Positions 17,262 through 26,727 of a DNA stretch of 64,000 nt are shown in pieces. The notes under the pieces are model-generated. The model saw only the letters and a list, made by a program, of their open reading frames with translations, was not told the origin of the DNA and made no database searches. How positions within the stretch are numbered: the first letter of the stretch is position 1; each line of letters opens with the position of its first letter. The translations under genes were made by a program, and so were the position numbers. This DNA is from CAYNVQ01 sp964400735. Its GTDB lineage: Bacteria > Acidobacteriota > Aminicenantia > Aminicenantales > Aminicenantaceae. Where the stretch lies: NCBI GenBank assembly GCA_964400735.1, contig CAYNVQ010000004.1:124001-188000 (forward strand). The letters run 5' to 3'.

Positions 17262-19871
17262 TCACTCATAGCGGAGCGATTCAGCGGGATTAGCGACGGC
17301 GGCTTTGATAGATTGAAAGCTGACCGTCAGCAGGGCGATGAACAGAACCAGTAGCCCGGATACGAGAAAGGTTGCCACATCGATCCTGGTTCGGTAGGCA
17401 AAGTTCTTCAGCCACCTGCTCATGAAATAATAGGCGACGGGCCAGGCTATGAGGCTCGAGATCAGCACCCACTTGGTGAATTGCTTGGATAGCATGGCTG
17501 TGATCCCTGTAACGGATGCTCCGAGGACTTTTCGGATGCCGATTTCCTTGGTTCGGCTTTCTGCTGTGAAAGATGCCAAACCAAACAGCCCAAGACAGGC
17601 GATGAACAGACCCAAAAAGGTGAAGATGCCGAAGATCCTTCCCACCTGCTCTTCTGACTTGTACTGCTGGTCGAAATCAATATCCAGAAAAAAACTCTCG
17701 TACGGATACCCGGGGAACATGGCTTTCCACTGAGATTCGACAAAAGTCATTGTCTCCTTTAGATGAGATATATCTATAGATAGGGTGATATACCTGAAAA
17801 CATCCGGATGGAACTCCATGACCAGCGGCTCCACTTCGCTCTGAAGTCCTCGGTAGTGGAAATTTTTGGTGACACCGATGATCGGATTCGTTCTTCCCCC
17901 GAATCCTGTTCTTAAGCGCTTTCCCAGCGCTTCTTCAGGACTGCTCCAGCCGAAAGCCTTGACAGCCGCTTCGTTGATCAGAAAGGCCCCCCTGATATCG
18001 GTGCGCATTTCCTTTTGAAAAGCCCGCCCGGCCACCAGTTCAATACCATACTGAGGGATGAAGTCATGGTCGAAATACAGATGAAACATCGACTGATTTT
18101 TGGAATCTTCCTCACCCACTAGACTGATGGCAAAATTCGAGACGCCTCTTCCCGGCACGCTGGAAGAAACAGTGGCTCCATTTATGGATGGGTGATTGGA
18201 AAAAGGATCTTTTACAGATTCGTAATTCTCTGCGACAGAAATACCTCCCCGCAATGGGAGGATGAGTTTTTGTTCCTTTTCGAATCCCAAGTACTGATTT
18301 TTCATGAAGTCAAATTGCCGGGACATAACTAGAGTTCCGAAAATGAGGACCACAGAAATGGCAAATTGGATGATCACCAGTCCAGTCCGCAAGGCAAAGC
18401 CGTGGGAACCGCTCCGCAGCATTCCTTTAAGCGTGGCCGCCGGACGGAAGGCAGACAATACGAAAGCGGGATAAACACCTGCCGCCAATCCGACCAGAAA
18501 CGCTCCTCCAATCAAGGATAACAAAACCAGGGGATTCAGGAGCTCGTTGAATCTCAACGTGAGTCCTGTCAGGTTGTTAATAAGGGGAATTGTAGCTCGG
18601 GCAATGATCATCGCCAAGCCAAGGGATAAAAGAGTCACCAGAAGGGACTCGCCTAAAAATTGACTGATGAGCTGCGGTTTTTGGGCACCGACAACCTTGC
18701 GCAAACCCACTTCTTTCGCTCTGTTGGCCGAACGAGCCGTTGACAGATTCATGAAATTGAGTCCGGCGATCAAGAGGATGAACAGGCCGACATAGGAAAA
18801 AATTTCGACGTAGAGGGGATTGCCCGCAGGTTCAACTTCGTAGCGTAAATTGGAGTGGAGATGGATGCCGCTGATCGGTTGAAGAAAATAATGATAGGTA
18901 TCTCCCCATTCCTTCAATTGTTCCCCGATGTGTTTGTCTGCCAATCGGCTGATTTGTGCTGAAAACTCATCCACTTTCACATTAGGGCTAAGCTTCAAGT
19001 ATGTATAGAACATCGTGGAATACCAATTTGTCATCTCCTCCCAATCGGCCAGCGTTTCCATGGAAGCGATCAAATCGTACTTTAAGTGGGTGTTGGGGGG
19101 AGGATCGGCCACAACTCCCGTGACTTCAAATTCCTGCTGATTGATCTCAAGGGTCTTTCCAAGGGGATCGTCACGTCCAAAATATTTAAGGGCCATTCTT
19201 TCGGAGATGACCAAAGTTTGAGGCCGGGTTAAGGCTTGCTCAGGATTTCCCCGAATAAATGGGATGGTCAGGACATTGAATAGCTCCTGGTCCGCATACA
19301 TGAACCGGTCCTCATAAAATAGTTTTTCATCCCGCCGGACCAACCGGGTTCTTGTCGTGAGTGCCCGGGCGGCATTCTCGACCTGGGGATATTCGGCCTT
19401 CAAGGTTGTGGCCACCATCGGAGAGATGGGGGCAAAAACATGGTTTGCCGTCTTGGTGCGGATGTCCTGTGCGATGCGGTAGATCCTATCTCCATCCTTG
19501 TGATACCTGTCGTAGCTCAATTCATGCCGGATATAGACGAAGATTAACAGACAGCAGGCCATGCCGACCGCAAATCCGGCCACGTTGATCAAAGAATACA
19601 CCTTGTTCCTCTTTAAATTTCTCAGGGCGATCTTGAAATAATTCTGAATCATGATCATCCTCCAATAAATTTTGTCGATAATGATTCCGGGCAAGGATTC
19701 CAGGATACGGAACCAGTACCAGGTTCTGGCCCGCCACCTCGATTGGCTTTCCAGCCTGTATCGAAATATCTCATCGAGGTCATCGGAGAATTCATAGAAT
19801 TCTTCTCCCCTGAGCAGCAGCTTGAGAAAAAAATAGGGGATAAGGGGAGGGGAATGTTTTTTTGTTTTCAT
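17262..19871 (-). CDS. PadR-coupled orphan permease with N-terminal prefix domain (copy 2)
   Basis: 869 residues. The ATG follows the padR stop directly (TAGATG), so the start is fixed by coupling. As in the copy at 12.6 kb, a prefix of about 73 residues ('RGEEFYEFSDDLDEIFRYRL', then a membrane-like segment) precedes the usual beginning 'MIQNYFKIALRNLKRNK'. The rest is MacB core, FtsX block 1 ('AGLNFMNLSTARSANRAKEV'), periplasmic domain 2, FtsX block 2 ('CLGLFGLASFTAESRTKEIG') and the end motif NPAESLRYE. No ATPase is nearby. It sits in a permease-rich stretch with a divergent permease on the other side of padR. Function unknown. Confidence 0.92.
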   Translation of the reverse strand: MKTKKHSPPLIPYFFLKLLLRGEEFYEFSDDLDEIFRYRLESQSRWRARTWYWFRILESLPGIIIDKIYWRMIMIQNYFKIALRNLKRNKVYSLINVAGFAVGMACCLLIFVYIRHELSYDRYHKDGDRIYRIAQDIRTKTANHVFAPISPMVATTLKAEYPQVENAARALTTRTRLVRRDEKLFYEDRFMYADQELFNVLTIPFIRGNPEQALTRPQTLVISERMALKYFGRDDPLGKTLEINQQEFEVTGVVADPPPNTHLKYDLIASMETLADWEEMTNWYSTMFYTYLKLSPNVKVDEFSAQISRLADKHIGEQLKEWGDTYHYFLQPISGIHLHSNLRYEVEPAGNPLYVEIFSYVGLFILLIAGLNFMNLSTARSANRAKEVGLRKVVGAQKPQLISQFLGESLLVTLLSLGLAMIIARATIPLINNLTGLTLRFNELLNPLVLLSLIGGAFLVGLAAGVYPAFVLSAFRPAATLKGMLRSGSHGFALRTGLVIIQFAISVVLIFGTLVMSRQFDFMKNQYLGFEKEQKLILPLRGGISVAENYESVKDPFSNHPSINGATVSSSVPGRGVSNFAISLVGEEDSKNQSMFHLYFDHDFIPQYGIELVAGRAFQKEMRTDIRGAFLINEAAVKAFGWSSPEEALGKRLRTGFGGRTNPIIGVTKNFHYRGLQSEVEPLVMEFHPDVFRYITLSIDISHLKETMTFVESQWKAMFPGYPYESFFLDIDFDQQYKSEEQVGRIFGIFTFLGLFIACLGLFGLASFTAESRTKEIGIRKVLGASVTGITAMLSKQFTKWVLISSLIAWPVAYYFMSRWLKNFAYRTRIDVATFLVSGLLVLFIALLTVSFQSIKAAVANPAESLRYE

Positions 19872-20204
19872 CTACCTGGCCTTCTGTTCGACCGAAAGTT
19901 CCTTTATCCCCTTCCAAAGAGATGAATGTACGCTCTGGATATCTTCCAAGGCGGATATGCCTTTCGGCGTTAGCTCATAGTAATACTTGCTTCGTCCTCC
20001 GCGCTCTGCAACGGGATCGCTCGAGATTTTTTTTACATATCCTTTGGTCTTCATCTTTTTCAAGGTCTTGTAGATAACCCCGAAAGACCAATGCCGGCCG
20101 ATATCCTTATAGACTTGCTCTCTGATGGTAACGCCGTAGGCATTGTCCTTGAGCTTGTAGACCGCTAAAAGGAGGATTTCTTCGGCCCTGGAAAGAAGTA
20201 TCAT
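19872..20204 (-). CDS. PadR-family transcriptional regulator (copy 2)
   Basis: 110 residues, with winged-helix features 'RAEEILLLAVYKLKDNAYG', 'GRHWSFGVIYKTLKKMKTKG' and wing 'VAERGGRSKYYYELTPKG'. It is similar in length and layout to the copy at 12.3 kb. A GAAAGGA sequence precedes the ATG. It is immediately followed by its permease and lies back to back with another permease gene starting at 20400, so it may control both directions from the 195-base gap (inference). Confidence 0.92.
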   Translation of the reverse strand: MILLSRAEEILLLAVYKLKDNAYGVTIREQVYKDIGRHWSFGVIYKTLKKMKTKGYVKKISSDPVAERGGRSKYYYELTPKGISALEDIQSVHSSLWKGIKELSVEQKAR

Positions 20205-20225
20205 GTGTCTGTCCTTTCATTTATG

Positions 20226-20236
20226 TGCAATTTGCA
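20226..20236. promoter_or_regulatory. Candidate PadR operator palindrome in divergent region
   Basis: Perfect dyad TGCAA-T-TTGCA in the gap between the divergent padR (copy 2) and the permease at 20400, about 22 bases from the padR start. Position fits autoregulation; no direct evidence. Confidence 0.35.
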
Positions 20237-20399
20237 TTCATATGATAAGACGCAAGAAGTGCCGAAAAGGTTACTAAAAATTTTTCGATGGAGGGTCTCG
20301 GACGCCATTCGATCCAATTGGTGCTGTATTTTTAGGGAAACCTTTGAATTTCCGATTTCGTATACATTTATGAGTCGAGAAGATTCGCTGGAGGGTACA

Positions 20400-22817
20400 A
20401 TGCTGAAAAATTACATCAAAATCGCGATTCGAAACATGTTCCGAAACAGGCTCTATTCTCTGATAAATCTTTTCGGGCTGGCCTTGGGCCTGGCAGCCTG
20501 TTTGATGATCTGGCTGTGGGTGCAGGATGAGCTGAGCTATGACCGGTTCCACGCAAACGCCAAACGGATTTTCCGCGTCGAGCGAAAGGTCGATTTCAGA
20601 GATTTACACGGCCAGACGCCGACTACGGCTGGGGCCTATGGTCCGGCCCTCATCAGCGATTATCCGGAAATTATCAATTATGCCCGTCTGCACAGAAATG
20701 AGCTGTCAATCAAAGACCAGAAGAACGTTTTCCACAAGCAGAGACTGATCGTTGCTGATAATTCCATCTTCGAAATCTTCGATTTTCATCTCGAACGCGG
20801 TGATCCCAAAGCAGCGCTTATCCAGCCCAAATCTATGGTCCTTTCTCGAGCCAATGCCTTGAAATATTTAGGAACGGAAGATGCAGTGGGGAAATCCGTT
20901 ACCGTGGATTGGGGGGGAAGCCTGGCCGATTTCCAGATTACGGGTATTTTGGAAGAGATTCCCCATAACTCGCATGTCAGGTTCGATGTTTTGGCCTCCA
21001 TTTCTTCCTATCCTCAGAAGCAAATAAACACCTGGAGCAATAATTTTCTGTATACCTACGTACTGGTCCAGAAAGGTACGGATACAAAAGAATTGGAGAA
21101 TAAATTTTCTGGCTTTTTAACCAAGTATATGGCGGCGGATTTCGCCAAGATACTCGGGCCGGAAGCGGATGTAAACGATATCTTTCAGCTCAAATTGTAT
21201 CCTCTCCTCGATATCCACCTGCATCCCGCCCAAGAGTTCGAGATCGAGCCGCAGGGAAGTCTGTCATCGGTCTACATTTTTTCGGCCATCGCTGTTTTGA
21301 TTTTGGTCATTGCCTGCATCAATTTTATGAGCCTTTCCACCGCGCGTGCCAATAAAAGATCCAGGGAAGTCGGGATCCGCAAAACAATCGGGGCCCAGAA
21401 AAATCAACTCCGGGGGCAATTCCTGGGGGAATCGGTTCTTCTTGCCTTCATGGCATCTATTTTGGCGGTTTTGCTGATTCGGGGATTCATTCCGGTATTC
21501 AACGCGATCTCGGGTAAAGCTTTGTCCCTCGGCGCGCTTTTTCAGGGGAGCAACTGGGTCGTTCTTGTCGGAATCACATTGGCTGCTGGACTGCTGGCCG
21601 GCCTGTATCCCGCCTTATACCTCACTCGATTCGATCCCGCCAAGGTATTGAAAGGAGGAGCACAATCGGGAAGCGGGAAATCGGTCTTCCGCAGGAGCAT
21701 GGCCCTCTTTCAATTCGTGATCTCCATCGCTTTGATTATCGGAACGCTCGTCATCTTTAAACAAATGGAATTTGTCCAGAATAAATCCCTTGGTTTTGAT
21801 AAGGAGAATGTCGTTCTTCTTCCTGCCGACAGCCGAACGGTTCACCAGAATATCGAGGCCTTTAAAAACGTTTTGGCCGATGACTCACGAATAAAATCAA
21901 TAGCCGTTTCTTCAAATGTCCCGGGGAATGCCATGTTTTCGGACACGGCGTACAAGAGGCCTGATACGGATGAAGTTTTTTCTTTGGTTTTTATGAGCGT
22001 CGATTATGATTTTGTCGATACTTATGGGTTCAAGGTCGTCCAGGGCCGGGCGTTTTCCAAAGAATTCAGCACGGACAGCGCGGGGGCCATTATGATCAAT
22101 CGTGCGGCAGCTAGGGAAATCGGATACACTCCGGGGGAAGCTGTCGGCAAAAAGCTCCTGAGATTTTTAAGTTTTGATGAGTTCAAGGAATTTACGATCG
22201 TCGGCGTTGTGGAGGACTTCCATTTCAAATCCCTACATCGGATCATCGAACCCTGTTTGTTTGTTCTCGACCCAGACGATTTCGATTTGATCTCGGTCAG
22301 GGTCCTGCCCGGAGATGTCAGAGGAACGATAGGCTTTATTCAAAAAAAGTGGGGCGAGATTTTCCCAGGGGAGCAGTTCGAATACAATTTCTTGGACAAC
22401 AGAATCGATCTGCTGTACAAAAGCGAAGGCCGGATGCGTAGCATCTTTTTGATATTTTCCATTCTTTCGGTTTTCGTAGCCTGTCTGGGGCTCTTTGGTT
22501 TGGCCACCTTTACGGCCGAAGAAAGGACCAAGGAGATCGGCGTGCGAAAAGTCTTGGGGGCATCAGCGGTCAATATCCTCCTGCTGCTCAGCAAAGAATT
22601 TTCCAAATGGGTTCTTGTCGCCAACCTTTTTGCTTGGCCTATAGCCTACTTGGTGATGAAAAGATGGCTGCAAAATTTCGCCTATCAGACAGATATCGGA
22701 TTGTGGCCGTTTCTTTTATCAGCGCTATTGATCATGATCATCGCTCTATTGACAGTGAGCTATCAGTCTGTTAAAGCAGCCTTAGTCAATCCAGTCGACT
22801 GCCTCAAATATGAGTGA
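20400..22817 (+). CDS. Orphan ABC-type permease (MacB/FtsX family)
   Basis: 805 residues from the ATG at 20400, which has GGAGG upstream and gives the family's canonical beginning 'MLKNYIKIAIRNMFRNR'. The frame is open for 65 more codons upstream, but that part does not resemble the prefix domain of the PadR-coupled copies. Order of parts: membrane helix, MacB core, FtsX block 1 ('ACINFMSLSTARANKRSREV'), second periplasmic domain, FtsX block 2 ('CLGLFGLATFTAEERTKEIG'), final NPVDCLKYE. It is divergent from padR copy 2 and is followed by an oppositely oriented decayed paralog. No ATPase partner; substrate unknown. Confidence 0.92.
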   Translation: MLKNYIKIAIRNMFRNRLYSLINLFGLALGLAACLMIWLWVQDELSYDRFHANAKRIFRVERKVDFRDLHGQTPTTAGAYGPALISDYPEIINYARLHRNELSIKDQKNVFHKQRLIVADNSIFEIFDFHLERGDPKAALIQPKSMVLSRANALKYLGTEDAVGKSVTVDWGGSLADFQITGILEEIPHNSHVRFDVLASISSYPQKQINTWSNNFLYTYVLVQKGTDTKELENKFSGFLTKYMAADFAKILGPEADVNDIFQLKLYPLLDIHLHPAQEFEIEPQGSLSSVYIFSAIAVLILVIACINFMSLSTARANKRSREVGIRKTIGAQKNQLRGQFLGESVLLAFMASILAVLLIRGFIPVFNAISGKALSLGALFQGSNWVVLVGITLAAGLLAGLYPALYLTRFDPAKVLKGGAQSGSGKSVFRRSMALFQFVISIALIIGTLVIFKQMEFVQNKSLGFDKENVVLLPADSRTVHQNIEAFKNVLADDSRIKSIAVSSNVPGNAMFSDTAYKRPDTDEVFSLVFMSVDYDFVDTYGFKVVQGRAFSKEFSTDSAGAIMINRAAAREIGYTPGEAVGKKLLRFLSFDEFKEFTIVGVVEDFHFKSLHRIIEPCLFVLDPDDFDLISVRVLPGDVRGTIGFIQKKWGEIFPGEQFEYNFLDNRIDLLYKSEGRMRSIFLIFSILSVFVACLGLFGLATFTAEERTKEIGVRKVLGASAVNILLLLSKEFSKWVLVANLFAWPIAYLVMKRWLQNFAYQTDIGLWPFLLSALLIMIIALLTVSYQSVKAALVNPVDCLKYE

Positions 22818-22835
22818 TTTAAGTAAGAGGCCGGC

Positions 22836-23370
22836 TTATTCGTAGCGCAGGGATTCCGCAGGATTAGCCCATACAGCTTTGGCCGATTGGGCCGGATCGC
22901 TTGGGGAATTCCTTCGAAAAATCCCTTCCGGCAGCCAGCTCGATCCCCATCGTGGATAGAAAATCATGGTCCACATGGATTATGCCCATAGCCTGTGATT
23001 CCGCGAGCTTGAAACCCTCGGGAAGGAATACGTTATGTCTGGCCCCTCAGCCCGGGACGTGGGAAGAGAGGGCAACGCTTTTCACCCCGGATAGTTTGCG
23101 AAATTCTTCTTTGATATAGCCCAGAGAGTCCTGTAAACGGTCGTTCGTCACCTGGAGCGTAATAATCTGTTCAGCGTCGAATCCCAGGACCTTGCCTATC
23201 GGATCCTCTTTTCCAAAGTACTTCAATGCTGCGCTTTCGGTGATAACGGCCGTAAAAGGATTTTTAAGTGCTGTACTCGAATCTCCTATGACCAACGGGA
23301 AGGAGAAAACATCGAAGACCGATGCGTCGGCCCAAAATATTCCCCTCGCTCCTGACTTCTGGAGAAATCG
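22836..23370 (-). pseudogene. Decayed orphan permease remnant with internal deletions
   Basis: On the minus strand, pieces of a permease of the same family can be read in order. They are 'FWADASVFDVFSFPLVIGD', 'ESAALKYFGKEDPIGKVL' joined directly to 'GFDAEQIITLQV' (loss of the whole first FtsX block), and 'VALSSHVPG' followed by an in-frame TGA where paralogs have Arg. Then come 'IHVDHDFLSTMGIELAAGRD', a second junction after 'DFSKEFP', and the terminal 'AKAVWANPAESLRYE' with its stop. The 5' part is missing or frame-shifted above about 23345. At least two internal deletions and one nonsense change make it nonfunctional. The right boundary is approximate. Confidence 0.88.
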
Positions 23371-23461
23371 TCATGCAAATAAGATGCATGTAAAAAGCGG
23401 CTGACATTTGAGAAATGGGGAAAGATGTGGTATGAGATATTTTTTTACAAGGAGGAAAATC

Positions 23462-26233
23462 ATGAACGATTTGAGGAAAAGTGCTGTATCGATTTTTCTG
23501 ATATTGATTTTTACTTTTTCACTTTCGGCGCAAGACGGAAAAAAGGTATTGGCCCTGGAGGATTATCCGCTTTGGAAGCACATTCTCTCTCCGGCCATCT
23601 CCTCTGATGGAAGCTGGATCAGCTACGCTCTCCGGCCCAACGGGGGAGATGTGACTTTACACATCAAAAGCCTGTCCTCCGATAAACTATACGAAATTCC
23701 TTACGGGTCGGCCGCGAAATTTTCGGAAGATTCCCGCTGGGCGGCTTATATGATCGGGGTGTCCAAAGAAGAGACTAAAAAATTGCAAAAGGAGAAAAAA
23801 CCTGTTCCTGCCAAAGGCGAACTCCTGAATTTGGCTAGTGGTGAAAAATACGCGGTGGAAAACTGTGGGGCGCTCGAATTTTCCAAAAACTCGATGTTTT
23901 TGGTGCTGAAAAAAACAAGCCTTGATAAAGGAGCCAAACATAAAGGGACGGACCTGGTTCTCCGCAATCTGGAGAAAGGCATCTCCCAAAACATCGGGAA
24001 TGTGGGAGAATATGAATTCAACAAACCCGGCACCATGCTGGTCTACACGGTCGATGCCGCCAACAAAGAAGGGAACGGCTTGTATCTGTTGAAGCTCGAT
24101 ACAAGCCAGTTTATCCCTCTGGATACTGCCTCGGCCGATTACGCACAGGTCTCCTGGGATGAAGAAGGAAACGCCCTGGCCGTTCTCAAAGGCAAAGAAA
24201 AGGAGGGCTATTGGGAAAAAGACAATATCCTCCTGGCTTTTACTGGGTTGGAAACAGAGTCTTACTCAAGCTATGAGTACAATCCTGCGCAGGATTCCTC
24301 TTTTCCCCAGGGGATGGTGATTTCCGAGAGGATTCCGCCCCGACGGGGAAGAAGGCCGGGAACTCCGGGGACTTCACGCAATGAAGCCCTTATCTGGAGC
24401 AAGGACCTTTCTCGAGTGTTTTGCGGCATCAAAGAACAGGAGAAAAAACCTGAAAAGAGTAAAGAAGACCTGCCCGATGTGAACATCTGGCATTGGAAAG
24501 ACGAGCAGATCCAGTCCGTCCAGGCCAGGCGGTATGAGTACGATGTCAATTTTACCTACAGGTCTGTTTATCATTTGAGAGATAAGAGATTTTTCCGTCT
24601 GGCCGATGACAGTATGCGCAGCATAACCTTGAGCCGGAATGGCAGGTGGGGAGTGGGGAGGGATAACAAGCCCTATCTTTCGGATGTGGAGACCATGCAG
24701 GCCGATTATTATCAGGTCGATACCGGCTCAGGTGAGCGTAAGCTTATCGTGAAGGGTGTAAGGCGTACTCTGGGAGTCTCCCCTGACAGCCGTCATTTTC
24801 TGTATGTCAAGGACAAACAAATCTGGTCCTATGATTTTGAAACGGAAAAAGCAGTGAATATCTCTGCCGAAGCGCCGATCGTCTTCGTTGATGAAGAAGA
24901 TGACCATCCAGAAGAGAAACCACCGTTCGGACTGGCGGGATGGACCAAGGACGAAAAGGGGGCCATCGTAAACCATAAGTATGACCTCTGGCTTTTGCCT
25001 TTTGACGGCCAAAATCCTGCCAACATTACAGAAGGACAAGGCGATAAAGAAGAGGTCAGGTTTCGCTATGTGAGGTTGGACCCCGAGGAAAAGTTCATCG
25101 ACACTTCCGAGCCTTTGTTGCTTTCAGCTTACGGGGAATGGACCAAGAAATCCGGATTTTATTCACTTAATGTTGGGCAGGCCCCGCAAAGACTGGTCTT
25201 TATAGACAAGAATTTCGGTTATCCGCTCAAGGCCAAAAAAGCGGGTAAACTCCTCTATACCATCGAGACATTCATGGAGTTTCCGGATTACTATGTGAGC
25301 GGCCTGGACTTCGACTCCCCCCTGAAAGTGACAGATGCCAATCCTCAACAGCAGGAATACGCCTGGGGGAGGCGGGTTTTGATCGACTATACCAACAGCA
25401 AGGGACAGAGACTCCAGGCGACCCTCACTCTCCCTGGAGGCTATGAAGAGGGCAAGAAGTATCCTATGCTGGTTTATTTTTACGAAAAGATGTCCCAGCG
25501 CCATCATCAGTATTCCATGCCCACCTATGATGACCGGCCTCATATGTCAACCTATGCAAGCGACGGATATCTGGTATTGATGCCGGATATCATTTTTGAA
25601 ATCGGGAAACCCGGTACGTCATCGCTGGACTGTATCAGCAGTGCTGTCAACAAAGTCATTGATCTGGGCTATGCCAATCCCGAGCACATCGGTCTTCAGG
25701 GGCATAGCTGGGGCGGCTTCCAGAGCTCGTTTATCGTGACCCAAACCGATATGTTCGCCTGTGTCGTCTCCGGCGCCCCGCCGACCTGCATTGAGGGCGA
25801 GTTCAATCAGGTTTTCAAAAGCTCGGGATTCAACAACCATTCTTATTACTCCAGGAGTCAGGGACGCATGGGAACGGACCCCTGGAAGGACCACGAGCTC
25901 TACCGCAGTCAATCGGCGATCCAGAATGCCGATAAAATAACCACCCCGTTTATGTTGCTCCATGGGACAGAAGATGGGTCGGTGGACTGGATCCAGTCGT
26001 TGGAATACTACAATGCAGCTCGCTTTCTGGGCAAAGAAGTGATTTTCCTCTCCTATCCAGGGGAGCCGCATCATCTGGCCAAAGAAGAGAACCAGAAAGA
26101 CTTCCAGATGCGGATGAAGCAGTATTTCGACCATTATTTAAAAGGAGAGCCCATGCCGGATTGGATGGCCAAAGGCATTCCCTATATCAAGAAAAGGCGT
26201 CTTCTCGATGCGCAAAAAGAGCCGTCAAAATAG
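23462..26233 (+). CDS. S9 (prolyl oligopeptidase-type) peptidase, exported, paralog B
   Basis: 923 residues from the ATG at 23462, preceded by AGGAGG and opening a clean signal peptide ('SIFLILIFTFSLSAQDG'). Beta-propeller-like N-terminal half; C-terminal hydrolase domain with predicted triad S749 (GHSWGGF), D838 ('GTEDGSVDW') and H870 or H871 ('GEPHHLA'). It aligns along its whole length with the S9 gene at 6-8.8 kb, including shared phrases such as 'HWKDEQIQSVQ'-like and 'NFTYRSVY' segments, but lacks that copy's Glu/Lys-rich insertion and has a canonical nucleophile elbow. Probable periplasmic peptidase. Confidence 0.91.
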   Translation: MNDLRKSAVSIFLILIFTFSLSAQDGKKVLALEDYPLWKHILSPAISSDGSWISYALRPNGGDVTLHIKSLSSDKLYEIPYGSAAKFSEDSRWAAYMIGVSKEETKKLQKEKKPVPAKGELLNLASGEKYAVENCGALEFSKNSMFLVLKKTSLDKGAKHKGTDLVLRNLEKGISQNIGNVGEYEFNKPGTMLVYTVDAANKEGNGLYLLKLDTSQFIPLDTASADYAQVSWDEEGNALAVLKGKEKEGYWEKDNILLAFTGLETESYSSYEYNPAQDSSFPQGMVISERIPPRRGRRPGTPGTSRNEALIWSKDLSRVFCGIKEQEKKPEKSKEDLPDVNIWHWKDEQIQSVQARRYEYDVNFTYRSVYHLRDKRFFRLADDSMRSITLSRNGRWGVGRDNKPYLSDVETMQADYYQVDTGSGERKLIVKGVRRTLGVSPDSRHFLYVKDKQIWSYDFETEKAVNISAEAPIVFVDEEDDHPEEKPPFGLAGWTKDEKGAIVNHKYDLWLLPFDGQNPANITEGQGDKEEVRFRYVRLDPEEKFIDTSEPLLLSAYGEWTKKSGFYSLNVGQAPQRLVFIDKNFGYPLKAKKAGKLLYTIETFMEFPDYYVSGLDFDSPLKVTDANPQQQEYAWGRRVLIDYTNSKGQRLQATLTLPGGYEEGKKYPMLVYFYEKMSQRHHQYSMPTYDDRPHMSTYASDGYLVLMPDIIFEIGKPGTSSLDCISSAVNKVIDLGYANPEHIGLQGHSWGGFQSSFIVTQTDMFACVVSGAPPTCIEGEFNQVFKSSGFNNHSYYSRSQGRMGTDPWKDHELYRSQSAIQNADKITTPFMLLHGTEDGSVDWIQSLEYYNAARFLGKEVIFLSYPGEPHHLAKEENQKDFQMRMKQYFDHYLKGEPMPDWMAKGIPYIKKRRLLDAQKEPSK

Positions 26234-26263
26234 CAGGTGACATGCCAGAGAAGTAGCTATTTT
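26227..26263 (+). terminator. Weak terminator-like hairpin after S9 paralog B
   Basis: Arms AAAATAGC (26227-26234, overlapping the stop codon) and GCTATTTT (26256-26263) with a 21-base loop, followed by a T-rich stretch. Low stability; a tentative call. Confidence 0.25.
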
Positions 26264-26385
26264 CCTAATTCTTTTGTTTTGCTTTAAAAGGTAGATTGCT
26301 TCGTCGCTTTGCGTCTTGAATTGACTTTTCAGTGTAAAAATCGGGTAGCGTCCTAATTTAAAAAAATATTTTTTTGAAAAAACAC

Positions 26386-26414
26386 TTGACATACGCAAAA
26401 ATTATACGTATATT
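26386..26414 (+). promoter_or_regulatory. Promoter of the MazEF-like operon
   Basis: Perfect TTGACA at 26386-26391, 17-base spacer, TATATT at 26409-26414. It lies about 65 bases upstream of the antitoxin start. The -10 box is embedded in a palindrome (26408-26420). Confidence 0.75.
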
Positions 26415-26420
26415 ATATAC
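26408..26420. promoter_or_regulatory. Candidate antitoxin operator overlapping the -10 box
   Basis: Perfect dyad GTATAT-T-ATATAC centred on the -10 box. Ribbon-helix-helix antitoxins commonly repress their operon by binding such short dyads; that this one is bound by the adjacent antitoxin is inference. A second dyad, ATACGTAT, is at 26404-26411. Confidence 0.5.
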
Positions 26421-26478
26421 ATAAATAGATGTGCAGATACAGACGCAAATATTTAAGCAAATAAAAAAGGAGAAAAGG

Positions 26479-26727
26479 ATGTCAACAACAACGCAAAAAA
26501 GAATGAATTTTTTTATTCCTTCTTCTCTTTTTGAAGAAATACAACGAATAATCTCTTCTGCAAAAACCTCACAAAGTGATTTTGCCAGAACCGCCTTACG
26601 GGAGCATGTAGATAAGATAAAAAAACAAAAATTAGAGGAGCGGTTGCGAGAAGGCTATTTAGCTAAAGCAAAATTGAATCTCAAGATTAGCAAAGATTTT
26701 GCATATGTAGACAGTGAGAATATTTAG
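26479..26727 (+). CDS. Ribbon-helix-helix antitoxin-like protein
   Basis: 82 residues from the ATG at 26479, preceded by AAGGAG; an upstream in-frame ATG would lie in the leader. The N-terminal 'KRMNFFIPSSLFEEIQRI' followed by 'KTSQSDFARTALREHV' is a ribbon-helix-helix (MetJ/CopG-type) DNA-binding module, with a charged C-terminal helix that would embrace the toxin. Its stop codon shares one base with the GTG start of the MazF-like toxin gene. The expected role is toxin neutralisation and operon repression. Confidence 0.82.
   Translation: MSTTTQKRMNFFIPSSLFEEIQRIISSAKTSQSDFARTALREHVDKIKKQKLEERLREGYLAKAKLNLKISKDFAYVDSENI

Noticed and set aside
17200..17262. Short inverted repeat TGACTAA/TTAGTCA before the permease end
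   Set aside because: Only seven or eight paired bases separated by about 40 bases; this is within chance expectation.
22901..23404. Short plus-strand frames over the decayed permease
   Set aside because: They are antisense to the readable permease fragments and have no support of their own.
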